Positions 45,583-57,650 of a stretch of DNA of 64,000 nt are shown one piece after another (within the stretch, counting starts at the first letter, position 1; each line of letters opens with the position of its first letter). A program made the translations under genes and the position numbers. Source of the DNA: Karstenula rhodostoma CBS 690.94 (lineage: Eukaryota; Ascomycota; Dothideomycetes; Pleosporales; Didymosphaeriaceae); contig MU001513.1 of assembly GCA_010093485.1 (NCBI GenBank), forward strand, positions 571,696 through 635,695, given 5' to 3'. Under the pieces are notes generated by a model. That model saw only the letters and a list, made by a program, of their open reading frames with translations. It made no database searches and was not told where the DNA came from.

Positions 45583-46813
45583 ATGTCCTCCAACAGTGTA
45601 AGTGTATGGGCGTCTCGCCGGTTGTCACTGCATCAGCCATGCCACCGGTTTTCTCAGCCAATCGCGGCTTCAATTCCGCGCTGGTCGTGCCGCCTCTCCA
45701 CTACATCTGACAAGCCTCAGAAACCCAGCGAAGGATTCGCAGATAAAGACGGCCATTTCCGGCGCAAGGATTCGGCGTTCCGAAACCACATCTCATCAGA
45801 TCCAGCGTCCGCTTTTCCTGCCGAATCGGGTCGCTATGCATTGTACATACACAAAGGATGTCCTTGGGCGCATCGCACGTACATCACCCGAGTCTTGAAA
45901 GGGTTGGAAGATGTGATCCAGCTCATTGTGCTTGACGATTCGGAGAAGAGGGATGGTAAGATGCTGTGGTACTTCAGTGGAGAGAACAGAGACCCGCTGT
46001 ACGGTTTCAAGTATTTGAAAGAGCTATACGAAAAGAGCGAGCCGGGATATGATGGAAGATACCTGGTGCCGACATTATGGGACAAAAAATCAGGTTCGTG
46101 AGCCGTCTGGCTACTCCTTCGTACCTCCAGGCCGGGCTGCATAGGTATCACGTGAAATACTAAGCTGCCGCAGAGAAGATCGTCAATAACGAGTCAAGCG
46201 AGATCATCCGTATGATGTACACGGAATTCGACGCGTTTATTCCAGAGCACTTACGCGAATCGACAAAAGGCGCAAAGGGGCTTTATCCACCCCAGTTGCG
46301 TTCCGAGATCGACGCCATGAACGAGTGGGTCTATGACACGATCAACAACGGTGTTTACAAAACAGGCTTCGCGACGACTCAGGAGTCCTATGAAGCCAAT
46401 GTGTACCCATTGTTCAAATCTCTCGATCGCATTGAAGAGCACCTCTCCCAGCCCAGCCATCAGCCCTACCTCTTCGGCGAGAATCTAACCGAAGCTGATA
46501 TCAGGCTGTACCCGACGTTGATACGGTTTGATGTCGCATACTACCCGGTCATGGGCTGTAACTTGAAGATGATCAGACACGATTACCCACACATACACGA
46601 CTGGTTGAGGAAACTCTACTGGGACGAGGGAGAGAAGACCAATGGCGGTGCGTTCAAGAAGACGTCGCATTTTGAAGTCGTGAGTCGTGCCGTGTTCTAG
46701 TATGGTACTGAATGCATAGACTGACTTTTGTGCAGTATAAGGCAAACTATGCTGCCGCGAGGGGCGTGGCCATAGTACCTGTTGGTCCGGTTCCAGATAT
46801 CCTTCCTTTGTGA
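45583..46813 (+). CDS. Glutathionyl-hydroquinone reductase (Xi-class GST), mitochondrial
   Basis: Exons 45583-46093, 46174-46679 and 46736-46813, giving 364 residues. The enzyme reduces glutathionyl-(hydro)quinones with glutathione and is related to yeast Ecm4/Gto proteins. The active-site motif CPWAHR is at residues 93-98, with Cys93 as the expected nucleophile. The fold continues through YLVPTLWDKKSEKIVNNESS (glutathione contact strand) to the all-helical half with GENLTEADIRLYPTLIRFD. The first 40 or so residues are Arg/Ser-rich with almost no acids (WASRRLSLHQPCHRF...PRWSCRLSTT), a good mitochondrial presequence. The two introns have GTTCGT/CGCAG and GTGAGT/TGCAG ends. An isolated stop after each exon disappears on splicing. 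Confidence 0.92.
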
Positions 46814-47251
46814 CTTTGGCGCGAGGAATGTTCAGACGTACTTTGCGAAGAGTCACTCTCTGGTATAATCCATTAGATGAAGGGTTACTTGAACTCGCAT
46901 TTGCTTTCACGCAATCTGTATTGCCTCACAGATGAGATGTGCCGCAACTGTTTCAAATGTTGTGTGTGCCACCTAGACCATCGGGGCGCTAATTGTCAAC
47001 TTCCTCGCAGGCGTGGCAGAGCTTGGAGCTTTGGGGTTGGCCAACACGTACGATTAACTAAAGAGAGAGAGAGAGAGAGAGTCCTGTGCTCGTCTTGACA
47101 GCCACGTTCCCAGCGTGGCGCAGCCCCCACCATGCGCCCTAGACTATACGCTAACCACTTTAGGTGCAAGAGCAGGCAGCCAACATTGACTCGTGCGAGT
47201 TCAGTGCCTATATCACCAGCAACTGAGAAACTGACTCCCACCCGCGACTCG
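46814..47251. other. Intergenic with (GA)n microsatellite
   Basis: About ten GA units at 47062-47081. No gene. The last 100 bases are the leader of the next gene. Confidence 0.5.
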
Positions 47252-48349
47252 ATGGCTTTTCCATTCCTCAAACTCCCGGGGGGTATACGTATAGTCTCCT
47301 GCAGATTCGAAGCAAATACTAACAAACGCAAGAGTTACGCAACCACATATACGACCTCGCCAAAGCGCCCCGCAGCAACAAGGCAGTAAAGATCAAACAC
47401 ATCGAAGGGTGCACTGAGCCCTTCTCTCCCAGCCTCGCGCAGGTCTGTCGCCAGATAAGGTAAGCTTGACCCAAACCTAGAATCATCCCTCGCACCGGCT
47501 GAACTACGTCTTTTCTTTAGACATGAGTACCTCCCGATCCATCGAGACTCCACCCCCCGCATCCAGATCCAATACGACGACCTCCTCCCCTGGCTCCAAA
47601 CCTTCCTAGATGCCCACATACCCCAATGCCAAAACACACGCCTCGACAACTTCGGAAGCTGGCGGGAATACATGCCCGACAACCCCGACGGGCCGCCTAG
47701 AGACGTGCCCCTCACCCACACCATGCGCATCCCAGAGGAACTGCACATCAGCGTCACCGCCACCGAAGCCCAGCGACCCAAATACATCAACATCCTCCCG
47801 CTCCTGCTGCTGGCCATTCAAGCCCCAGAGCACTTCACATGCAAAGTCGTCTGCGGGGGTAAATCGCTCTCCGACAAGCCGGCGCGCCATGGTGTCCAGA
47901 GCGCCTTCCATACTGAATTCACAGACCGCGATTTAACACACAGTCTCCGCTGCCTGCTGTTTCACAATGACAAGGTATGGAACGAGCGACTCCGGGGCTG
48001 TAGTTATGCGCTGTGGGATATGTATCACGAGCGGCATTTGGTGATTGTTTTTCCAGCAGGTGGGTTCCCGGGGGGTCGCTCTTCCAGAAGGGCGGCGCAG
48101 GAGGAAATGGGGTTCGCGGATTCCATTGGAGATTGTGGTTTGTTGACTGTTGATCTGCACTGCGCGGATGAGTTTGCTGGTTTGGTTAGGTGGGAGATGC
48201 CGGAGACCAAAAGCTTGCGGGAGGAGGACGAGGAGGAGGAGGAGGAGGATGATGAGGATGAGGAGGAAGAGGAGGAGGGCGAGGAGGATGTGCCCTACAA
48301 GAGCCAGAAGTGGGATTTCTTCACACGTCCTCCGAGGAATGACGAGTGA
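47252..48349 (+). CDS. LPGE-LRNHIYDLA-type fungal protein with acidic tail
   Basis: Exons 47252-47282, 47333-47459 and 47521-48349, giving 328 residues. The first intron has a perfect TACTAAC branch point, and splicing creates MAFPFLKLPGELRNHIYDLA. This is the F-box-like opening common to a large, poorly characterised family in Dothideomycetes and relatives. A second landmark is SLAQVCRQIRHEYLPIHRD (the family often has QVSRQIR-EY-P). The last 35 or so residues include an almost pure Glu/Asp run of about 24, encoded by GAG/GAT repeats at about 48225-48290. Function is unknown. The family opening suggests a protein-interaction domain, by inference only. Confidence 0.82.
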
Positions 48350-49286
48350 GAATGCTGCGGGGGCTGTATGGTGGTGAAGATTAGCTTCGCGAGGGGGGTT
48401 GGCTGAGACGCTTGTGGTGGGATGGATTAAGTCGGTTGGATAGATCTTAGGGATTGTAACTCCTGTTGCATCACGAATGCTGGGGACGTGCATGCCGTTG
48501 TTTCCGCCATCTAACCTTCGAGTGTGTCGTTGAAATACGTCTACCGACCCATGCAAAGAGGCGTGCATGCCTATCCCGTTGTGAAGCCGGTCCTCTGCTT
48601 TCAAGCCTCGTGCACGGTACCCGAGTGCTTGCCCATGTGGCGTCCCCACAAATCGGGGCGAGTTTCCGGAGCGGAAGCTTCGGCGGCGGTGGATGCGGAG
48701 GATGCAGTCTAAGAACCGATGCAGAGGTGGAGGATTGCATCGGGGGTCATGAAGTACATCGGGTGACTAGCTTTAGGATTCGTGACAACGCCTTCACCGC
48801 TCACAGACCCCCTAGAGCTTAGCGCGTTCGTACAGCTCAACATAAGTAGGTCGTGTCATATGCATTGCTACATAGACGATGAAATAATTCAAATCATAAA
48901 CAAACATGGTTCATAGACTCCGCTCCGGATCCCTGATGTCGCACATTGCATGCTTCCTAGTCTAAAAAGTACAATAAAAAAACGCCTCCAGCACCGTTGT
49001 AAATGCCCAATCGTACGCAAATCATTGAGAGAGATGGATCCGTTTAATTCCTCCTTGGGTTCGCCATGCTCGTTGGGTATTCACATACATGCCAATGTTC
49101 ACTTGTAGCTTCGTGCAATCATGAGAGTTGTTCTTGTGTTGTGTGCGCAAGAACGCGCACTGGCCTGCCCTGTGCAGTTAAAGCGGCGTTTGCGGTCGCG
49201 ATAGGGCTGCAAAATCTATCCAGCGCACACCACGCGGGGAGTGGCGAGAATGGCCTTTGGACAGCGATAAGTTCGTAGCGGGTAGT
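48350..49286. other. Intergenic between convergent genes
   Basis: 3' flanks of the acidic-tail protein (+) and the MYND protein (-). AATAAA-like A-rich motifs lie near 48960-48985. ORFs up to 118 codons overlap in opposite frames; none is supported. Confidence 0.45.
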
Positions 49287-50193
49287 TTAGTGTGCGGGGG
49301 TGGAAGCGCCGTATATCGCGTCGTGGATAGCATCGCACTGGCTGGCCATGTCGAGAAATTGATGTTCATCAGTAGCCGTCGCAGGCGAGCCCGGCATGGA
49401 AACGTCCGGCGTGTCCAGAGAAGAGGAAGGGCTCGGGGCAGAAGCAGGGTCGCAGTCGGCCTTGTGGGTCTTCCAAGCTTGCTTCTGGCAGGTCCTGGAG
49501 CAATAGTAGGCACGTTTGCAGCGCGAGCAGCGGAGAAGAGAATGGCCGGAAGGAGGCGGTCTGGTGCAGGTGGAACAAGTTGTCGGGAGGACGGTAGAAA
49601 AGAACGGATTGGCTGTTCATTGGTTAGCAATTGTTTTTGAAAACGTGTCAAGCGGACAGGGAACGAGAAAGGGCTGAGTTGTGGTTCGCTGGACCCCTGT
49701 CGGAGCAGATGGAGGCGTTGCTTAGCGCTGGAATCGCACACCGCCGGTCCAGGACAACGGTAGACTAACGAAGGATCCGCAGACCACATCGTGAAACGGG
49801 TAATTTTGACGTCGCGAAAAGACATGTGCAAACATACCTATGCCTCCGATATCAGCGGGGAGGGTGGCGACATCGATGGTAGTGGAAGTAATGGGAGATG
49901 GGTTCGCCGTGGAGAAAGCCTGCGCGAATGGCTTGCTTGGAGCGATGGAATCTGTCGAGCAATGTGAGACATGCCTCGTGTACTATCCCGCCCAGCTTCA
50001 ATTGAGTGGGGAAGATACTGAAGGCGATGCAGTACGTACCTTCTTGGACACTATCGTGCCTCACCCTTTCCTCAGCAGCACCAACACCATCTCCCCCCTT
50101 TGTCTCCCGAACAACGACTTCCGGCTCTTTGTTCACCGAGCGACTGCCCAGGCTAGTTGTGAAGACATTCAAGCACACGCTTCGGGGGGGCAT
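49287..50193 (-). CDS. MYND zinc-finger protein
   Basis: Three exons on the minus strand (50040-50193, 49838-49951, 49287-49612) give 197 residues. Donors are GTACGT and GTATGT. The last intron is 225 bases and ends GCTAACCAATGAACAG. Splicing yields the smooth run TIDVATLPADIGGI-ANPFFS before the zinc finger. The MYND motif is complete: CSTC, then LRCSRCKRAYYCSRTC (C-x2-C and YYC-x3-C), then HKADC supplying the last His and Cys. The finger lies at about residues 103-142. MYND fingers bind proline-rich peptides or sit beside SET domains; no SET domain is present. The start at 50193 is the first in-frame ATG after an upstream stretch without coding character. Function unknown. Confidence 0.8.
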
Positions 50194-53010
50194 GTTCTGT
50201 TTTATATGCGAGGTCGGATGCAAGGATGAGAGGATATCGAAGGTGAGAACCAGAAACCGAGACAGCGGAAATGCAAATGCAGGAACGGAGGGAGTTATTG
50301 TAGAGAAGAAAAGGATGGAACGGCAGCTGGGGTTCGCAGAAATAGTTGCGGCTCCCAACCGCTGGCAGGACGGGACGCGTGAAAAGCGGTGTGAGGTTTG
50401 ACAACTTTGGTGAGCACGGATCGGACTAGTGCTGGATTCGGAACTGGGCTGAGATCTGTGCACGCGGCAACGTTGTCAGGTGTAAACACTGCCCGATCCC
50501 GGCAGATACTCTAATTGCGGTGCACATGGAGAAGGAGCAGTGGAGAAGCCAGAGGTGCCGATGAACATGTTGTGATTGTCGCTGGAAGCTGATGGCGAAC
50601 CTTCGATCCCCAGCGCGGAGTTTGTCTCACGACGCGGGCTAGACGGCGGCAGCAATCAAGCTGGGTGGCACTGCGTGCACAATAGCGGTATTGGGACAGA
50701 CGCAGCTGCAATCTCACCTAGGCACGTGAGGATGATCGCATGTAAGCGTAGCCGCGTGGTGGGCCACCTGCAAAGCAGTACGAAAGCATCTCGCCAGACG
50801 AAAGCACATGGTGGCATCTGGAATCATGAGGCTATGGCGTTGTTTAGGCCGATTCCTCCGAATTGGTCAATCGCATGGAACCCGCGCATGAGTCCAGATT
50901 GAATTGGAGAGGAACTCTCGGTAGGGCTGCTTTGCGCGCGAACCTTGAGAGTAAGGCGACAAGGCGATTGAGCGTCCTGCTGGCAAAGCTGCGTGCCTTG
51001 GCACCAGCCAGGTGAGCTGCCACCGGTGGACATAGAAGAGACGACAAGCTACGTGCGGTCCACGTCTTCACCGTACAAGCGGTATGCTCACCGCCGATGA
51101 CGACGCACCGGCGACTCTTCTTGCATCTCGCCACGCAGCATGGAATGTTCTCACGACTGTCTCACTTTATAAAGAACGCTTGACAGAAAGAACGACGGCG
51201 CTTCATTACCATGTCTGTACTTGTTGAGGAAACTGTCCAGGTACCACGGCGAGCAAAGATACTCGGTGCACTCGTGGTCGTGATCTTCTGTGGGGCCACA
51301 AAGCAAGCAGCCTGTGACATGCCAGGATCCATAGTGGAGGACTGTCGACAGCCGATTATCCATCTCAGCCAACGTGATACTTGATGCTCGGGGATAGATG
51401 CTCGGGGATAGAAGGAGGCGATTCTGGTGGCGCTGATGTTGTGGGTGGGAGGCAACTGACCATGCTTAGTCACTCGTTACCCAAGTCTCAGCTCCGAATG
51501 GAGCGACTGTACGTACGAATTACCAGACGGGCGCAAAAGTTCATGACAAGACTCTTGTGATGTTCAAATCTGGAGGCTTATTATTAGCATTGAGTCGCGC
51601 TTCACACAATCTAGGGTGGGCCACATGGAGTCGTTGCCGCTGACGCTTTCGAGTCATAGACGGAAGATGTGTGCGTAGCCCATGTAGCCAGATCGGAACG
51701 TTCTAGCCGGACAGTCGCAAGCTAAGCGTACGTTTAGGACAAGGCAACTGAGACATTACCGATCTGGTACGTAGTCCAAGGCGTTGGGAAGTGCGGTCCC
51801 TCCCTACTCCCCGGCTCATCGGCCACTTGGTTTGCTGCTACGCCACAGTGTGCTCCGCAAGTGGAACGCGGGAACGTGCTAAGCGTGTGGCTCAGGCACA
51901 AAACGACAAGAGCGACAAGACGGTGAAGAGGCTTGGACGCATCGTGTGGAGGGCATTAGCGCGAACTATCCATCCGTTGATGCACGCCGTCGAGAGAGGT
52001 GACGTGCGGAGAGGCTCACTAGGGCGTCACTAAAGAAGACGAATTGGCCAAGAATGCGGAGGCATCAGTCACCAGCCGTAATCGTTGTGTAACGCTACGG
52101 GGCGGGCCGATGTGTAGGGTGTGAGTGATGGGAGTCATCAATCAAACCCCGAGTGGACTCACCAGTCCGCTGATGTAAAAACGCAGGCACACGTCGCGTC
52201 GTGAGCTGGCGGCGGCCTGCTCAGCGGGAGGGCGGGCGAACTGCTGTACATACGGGTGCCAGCCGCACACGTAGGCTTCTGGCAGGGTGTGATTGACGAA
52301 TGGGCCGCGGGGTGATTTGGCCATTTTCCGGTCAACCAAGAGGAGCAACGCCCCATGCAGACTTGACAAGCAGCGCGCGCGAGCTCGAACGCATCGTGTC
52401 TGGGGATTGCACCAGAGCCCATGGGCAAAACGACGACGGCGATGGAGCTGTGGCAGTGCGCCGGACACGCTTGGGCGGTGAATGGCCGTGTTTTGCGGCC
52501 GTGGTGGAGCAAACACGCGCCTAAGCCGCATCCGGCGTGGCTGGTGCCTTTGATTGTAGGCAGCAACGGCGCCAAACCCTCCGCTGGGCGCCATCCTAAG
52601 GCGCAGCCCCTCTCTTTCCGGACACACCCTGATCATCCTGATGCACATTGCGGCGTGATGTGCGAACAGGTCCGCTGCGCGACAAGACAAGCTGCCAGAT
52701 GGCCAGTATCGCGAGGCGGCCATGGGAGCCGTGGTGCGGTACGGTGCTGCCCTACGTGGGCGGCCTTCTCACAGCTTCGCGTGCTAACAAAAGACACTCA
52801 CGAACACGGTGCGTATGAAGGTCCAAGACAGACAGCATGCGCTGCTCGTCGTCGTCATCTACACGCTGCACAGTGCACACGCTACTTGGCCTGCTAGTCT
52901 TGACCGCCCTCGCTAGCCTGAGCCCTTAGGATCCGCGCCGGCGATATGCACATGCCGGGGCCCCCTGCCCTCTCCGAAGGCTGCAATCCATGCCCTGCCT
53001 CAGAGAGCAG
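50194..53010. other. Intergenic, no supportable gene
   Basis: Competing short ORFs. A 73-codon minus ORF at 51151-51372 is Cys/His-rich (GCLLCGPTEDHDHECTEYLC) but isolated. The block at 52.1-52.75 kb is GC-rich with long random frames on both strands. Confidence 0.4.
51384..51411. repeat. 14-bp tandem duplication
   Basis: ATGCTCGGGGATAG occurs twice back to back with no mismatch. Probably replication slippage. Confidence 0.9.
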
Positions 53011-53011
53011 A

Positions 53012-53025
53012 AACATATATATCCC
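53012..53025 (+). promoter_or_regulatory. TATA-like element upstream of Cys/His protein gene
   Basis: ACATATATATCCCCCG about 210-220 bases before the ATG at 53233, followed by a CT/CA-rich leader. It implies that transcription starts after the earlier in-frame ATG at 52990, which helps decide the start. Confidence 0.45.
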
Positions 53026-53232
53026 CCGTTCCGCAGTCACCATGACTCTTTCCCTCCAGATCCAACACACCCATACCAACTCAAACACCCATCCAAAGAG
53101 ACATCGGACTCTGGTATACCCACCCAGAGTCCACACCAGGACCACATCATTCCAGCCACCTCCAACAACGCCAGCACCATCACGGTTACTCCCCGGCTAC
53201 GACCCATATTGAAACAGACGCCGACCTCCACC

Positions 53233-53958
53233 ATGCCTGCCACAATCTCTCGCACACACACCATGCCCGCCGTCATGTCTTCCAAGCTCTCGTCGGGGTC
53301 GAAGAAGGAGCGGAACGTGGGCTTCATGCGAGACCCCGTGTCTGCCGTCTCGCGTCCCGTGAACACGGACGAGTCGTGGGCTGCTCACCACTTCGAGACA
53401 CACGCCCACAAGTGCGCCTACTGCCGCAACCCCTACGAGGTCCACCGCAACCACGAGCAGCTCTGCGAGATCGGCCACCGCCTCGCCCAGGATGTCGCCT
53501 CATTCCTCTACCAGCGCGCAGACGGCAAGACCTACAGCACCGTCGAGGAAGACAACAAGCTCGTCCAGATCGAGGTACCCAGTGGCTTCGTCCAAGTCCG
53601 CAGCCTGCTCAAGGCCATTGAGCGTAGCCTCCGTCACCGATCACGCGCTCCTTTCGTCTCCATGGACCGCACCTACTACGTTGCCGCCCGCATGCCAGTG
53701 CGCTCGCACTCGGTCAAGGTGGACCAGGAGATCAAGCACAAGTCGCGACCACGCTCCGGTGAGATCGTCGAGTGGCCCTCTTCATCAAAACCCCAAAAGG
53801 CCACGGTCGCCGTCGACAAGTCCTCTTCCAAGCGCGGTTCCCTCTACGAGCAAGACCTCGAACTCCAGCGCCGCAACGCAAAGAACTACAAGATCGAGGT
53901 CCGAGAGCCCTCACCACGCGACCGCCGCGAGCACCGCCTCTCCGGCTACTACCGGTGA
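53233..53958 (+). CDS. Cys/His-containing protein of unknown function
   Basis: 241 residues from the ATG at 53233. An in-frame ATG at 52990 would add 81 residues but lies before the TATA-like element. Residues 45-90 contain HKCAYCRNPYEVHRNHEQLC. The Cys-x2-Cys, His and Cys spacing looks like a single zinc-binding knuckle. A helical segment follows (IGHRLAQDVASFLYQRADGK). The rest is basic and Ser-rich and ends SPRDRREHRLSGYYR. Third positions are strongly C/G, as in well-expressed fungal genes, which supports coding. I believe this layout recurs in other Dothideomycetes but could not check. No intron is needed. Confidence 0.7.
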   Translation: MPATISRTHTMPAVMSSKLSSGSKKERNVGFMRDPVSAVSRPVNTDESWAAHHFETHAHKCAYCRNPYEVHRNHEQLCEIGHRLAQDVASFLYQRADGKTYSTVEEDNKLVQIEVPSGFVQVRSLLKAIERSLRHRSRAPFVSMDRTYYVAARMPVRSHSVKVDQEIKHKSRPRSGEIVEWPSSSKPQKATVAVDKSSSKRGSLYEQDLELQRRNAKNYKIEVREPSPRDRREHRLSGYYR

Positions 53959-56900
53959 TCGCATCATGATACTCCGATGCTCGATTCTTTGTTTCTACAT
54001 ACGTAAAACACCACGCCTACGAAAACGTCTCAAAAACGCTTCCACACGCCCCCGAACGCCACGCGGACGCCGAAAAGCTCCGCCCGCACCGATGCCGCTC
54101 AACGAAATCGCCAGCATGTAGCAAGTTTGATCTTTAGTCCTTGTTTTGCTCTGCTTGCAGGAAGCAGCATTGCGTCTGCTGTTTGATATACTGGGTTACG
54201 CTAGGAATGGGAAGATAAGGGACCCCCACCACCAGGGTGTTGGGGAGAGGGAGGTATGGGAGGAACGCAGGTCAGGTCAAGTCAGCAGTGACGCTGGCCA
54301 CTGGCACTCGAAGATAGCTAGTCAAGAATGCAACTTTGTACGACGTCGCTTCCAAAAACTCCCACCCCTGTACCACCGTGACATGTGTGAAGCTCCTGTT
54401 TGCCCAGCGCAGCGCATCGAGACCAGACCCTCGAGCTTCGTTTCGCTTCGCGCAATGGCGCAAACCCTCCAGTCAGTCACGCTGTCACCATGACTCCCAT
54501 CCAACCCTTCCCATGTCTTTGTCTTGCCTACACACCCTCGGCTCCTCCCAAGCGAGCCCCTCTACACCCGCACAGCTCACGCGCTCCCTGAAAACCTGAT
54601 TGCTTAGACGAGTCACTCGCCCAACTTGCGCTCCAATCACGCCTCGGCCTCTCCCCCGCGCACCACTCACCTTGCGCGCCAGCTCTGCCGTTTCAGGGCC
54701 CCCAGCGTGGATTTGCACAGGCGTGTAATATCGCTTTGTACGGCCTGCAAGCCACGCATGACTGCATGGGGGTGGGTGGTGCGGAGTGATGTCGAGAGGT
54801 GGGTAAAGAGCCAGATAGGATGGGACTGGTGATGGTGAAGGTGTGCGGGAAAGGTGGGGCAGGGCAGGTGGCTTGATGGGGTATAGGCGCTTCCGCGTTT
54901 GGTTTTGACATGTACCTTTTGAAGTTTGAAGAGTCATCCGGGGACAAGATGCCAAGTACGAAGAACATTTATGACTCCAACCGTGGCATCAGGAACGTGT
55001 TCAGAACAGACATGTACATGTTGGCTCACCGCGGCGCACAAGAAGGGCGTAGCAGCCCTCACGTTTTGCACCCCTCCGCAGCTTTGGCACTCCACCAGAG
55101 AAGAGGCAACCTGGCCATCTCCCACGCTCGCCAACATCTCTGCTCGCAATGACGCTACTATCCCTGCCCAGCTGCGCTGTTTCACCTGCCTGCTTCCTGC
55201 GCCCGTCTTGACGACGCGCGACTGCCATGAAAAGACACCGTTCGGTGGCGACGCCGGCGACCGCATCGGGCAGGACGTGGAAGACACGGCTCGGTACTTC
55301 ACGGGAAGATGAAGATGAGGCGTGCGAACACGTCTGGGTAACTGACAGTCCGGGGGGTCGCTGCTTTCGCGCCGCGCTTGCTAGGATGGACGATGGACTC
55401 GGCTGATGGTAGGTATGCGTTGGAGCCTCACGATGCGCGGCATGCCCAATGCTTCGACCCGCTCCGGGCGAAGAGGCTTCGACTGGAGAAACGCCGATGG
55501 GGACCCGGTGTCGATCTGATTAACGCCCTTCGATTCCTGGACATAACGACTGTAAGCCGGGGAAGGGGTTTGTTTGTTTGAGGAGCGAGGCGAGGAACGG
55601 TGTTGGCGGCAGGAGGCGAGGCCACGCTGCTTCGCCGGCTTGACGGTATCATGCACTCGAACGAAACATGGTTACAGTGCGTTTCCAAATGTCTAGTTTC
55701 AGGTGTTGTCTTCGCCAGTGACACCGGCTCGGCTCAAACGGGCAGCGTACCTGCCAAGCTTGGGATACTCGACGTGTCCAGTACTCCACACTCGAGGCGT
55801 GGTCTGCGATGCCATTGCCCAATCGCTCAGGTACTCGATAGTCCCCAATGCACTCGATAGTCCCCAATGCCTGTCGCCACTTAGTTGTCACTCAGGAACA
55901 GCAAGATCCACGTTCCACCACGCGACCGTCGGGCAGCTCTCCAGGTCGCGACGCCCTCGACCCCACAACTCCTCCTCGCCACTCCCTACCTCCCGCGACC
56001 CCAACGCAGCAAAATCCAGCACAGAAGCCCAACACTTAACAGCGACCCCACCGCGCTTTTCCCATCCGCGGCGTCCCGTCCAGGACCTCCCCGGCACCTC
56101 TTCAACGTGTACAAACTCGCGCGTCGACGATCTCTGTCTCCGGGCCCATCCGTTCGTGGACGCGGCGCTTAATTGGACACGCGCGGCGAGCCGCGAGGGA
56201 TGCATGTGGAGTTTCACCGACTTTCTATATGACCGGTTGTCTCGCTTGCGTGGGTGGGTGCTGCATTGCATTGCAGCGCAGCGCAGGACGTCGGGCCTTG
56301 CAGCCTCACCGGTGACCCACTTCTTCCACCTGACGAGCGATCTTCCTCTCTCCAACATTGCCGTGACCGTGGCCATGACCGTGACCCAGCAGCCCTCGAG
56401 TAGCAAATCGCTAACTAGCTAGCCGTCGTCCACCCCGTGAGAAGCCACCTAGAAGCGAGCTGAGCTGAGCTGGGTTGGGCTGGGCTGGTGGAGAAGGAAA
56501 CGCGGCCGCCAACGCGCAATGGCCGGTCGATGCGGGCAATCCTGCCATGGCATCCACACTCTCTCGCGCCGTCGAGGAGCTCCCGCGACACCAGCTCGCA
56601 CCCCTGCCCTTTGCTATCGCGAACTCCAGGGCTGTGCTAGTCCCGAGGGGCGGCAGAAAAACGCGTTTTCATTGGACCGACAGGGGGAATCGGGCTGTGC
56701 CGTGAAAGGTGCTTCAGCCACAGCGCACGTGATATCGCGCTCGCGTGCGGCTGAGGTGCTGTACGATGGATGGCCGGGTTACGGGTACGATCAGGAGATT
56801 TAGCTAGGGCTGAGGGTTTGGGGGCGGGCGCGGTGGGATGGAGGAGCCGTAGCGGGTGCGCTAGGAAGTCTTCACAGCCCCCGAACGACAGTTTGGCTGT

Positions 56901-57546
56901 GCCGCAGGAAGGTGTTTCGAAGAGCGTTTTGGGTGGAGGATGGATGGTTGGATGATTCGTAGGGAGCGTGGCGCCGGTCAATAAGAGGAGCGAGCTTGGC
57001 CGTAGTGGTGTGTGGATGTGTTTGGGATGGTGTCACCCAGGCAGGGCATACACCGGTTACTGTTGTCCCACGTCTGCAATGCACAATGTACGATGGATGT
57101 GCATGATCGGACACAGCGGCTGTGCTATGTCCGACTATGAAACAGATAGTGCTGATGGGCGTTTGGTGGAGGGTGGTAGCCGCGCGCTGAGTGTTTTAGC
57201 TCGCTTGTCGTATGTTACGATATGCTCCTGTTTGTTCTGCACTCCAGACCGGCCATGTTTTTTGTGATTTTGTCACCAGCTAAGTCACAAAGAATGTGTC
57301 CTCAAGTGCCTTCCGTAGGGACATCTCGTCGTATTCAGACTAGCGACGTCAATATCTACAATGCTCCTCGCATGCTGTGCTTCTTCTGACTTCATAATCG
57401 CTATGTGTCCCTACTATATGTGTAGTTTCCATTATGGAAGGCTAGCTATTCCCTGGACTAGATTTGCTTGAAAGTGCAATGCGTGAAGTTGATCTAGAAG
57501 GTTTATGGAACTTACCAAGACTAGAGAACTAATTCTTTGTCTACCT
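53959..57546. other. Intergenic, no supportable gene
   Basis: Long overlapping open frames on both strands around 54.5-56.4 kb reflect GC-rich, CT-rich sequence. None has a domain, and opposing frames are equally long. Repeated GCTGG/GCTGAG units lie near 56460-56490. Confidence 0.4.
55833..55870. repeat. 19-bp perfect tandem duplication
   Basis: ACTCGATAGTCCCCAATGC is repeated twice head to tail without mismatch (55833-55851 and 55852-55870). Confidence 0.95.
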
Positions 57547-57650
57547 ACTTACAACGCTTCTTTTCTGTTCCTTTTGGGCGTCAGTCCATATTTGGCTACT
57601 ACTTTACGGGACTCCACTCTGTGGTTCGTGTCAGCAGTCAAAAAACCATC
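57547..57650 (+). repeat. Hairpin-containing dispersed repeat, copy C
   Basis: ACAACGCTTCTTTTCTG, then GTCCATATTTGGCTACT, then CTTTACGGGACTCCACTCTG and TGGTTCGTGTCAGCAGTC followed by AAAAAACC. Related to copies at 17.3 kb (+) and 41.1 kb (-). The 300 bases to its left are AT-richer than the surroundings and gene-free. Confidence 0.55.

Noticed and set aside
49178..49831. A 217-codon minus-strand ORF at the MYND locus
   Set aside because: It runs through the second intron and is out of frame with the zinc finger. The three-exon model gives a complete MYND motif.
49852..50463. A 203-codon minus-strand ORF upstream of the MYND finger
   Set aside because: Only residues from the ATG at 50193 to the donor at 50040 look coding. 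The remainder is intron or leader.
52142..52723. Long overlapping ORFs on both strands
   Set aside because: Opposite frames are equally open, and composition (GC-rich) explains them. No motif, no introns, no promoter.
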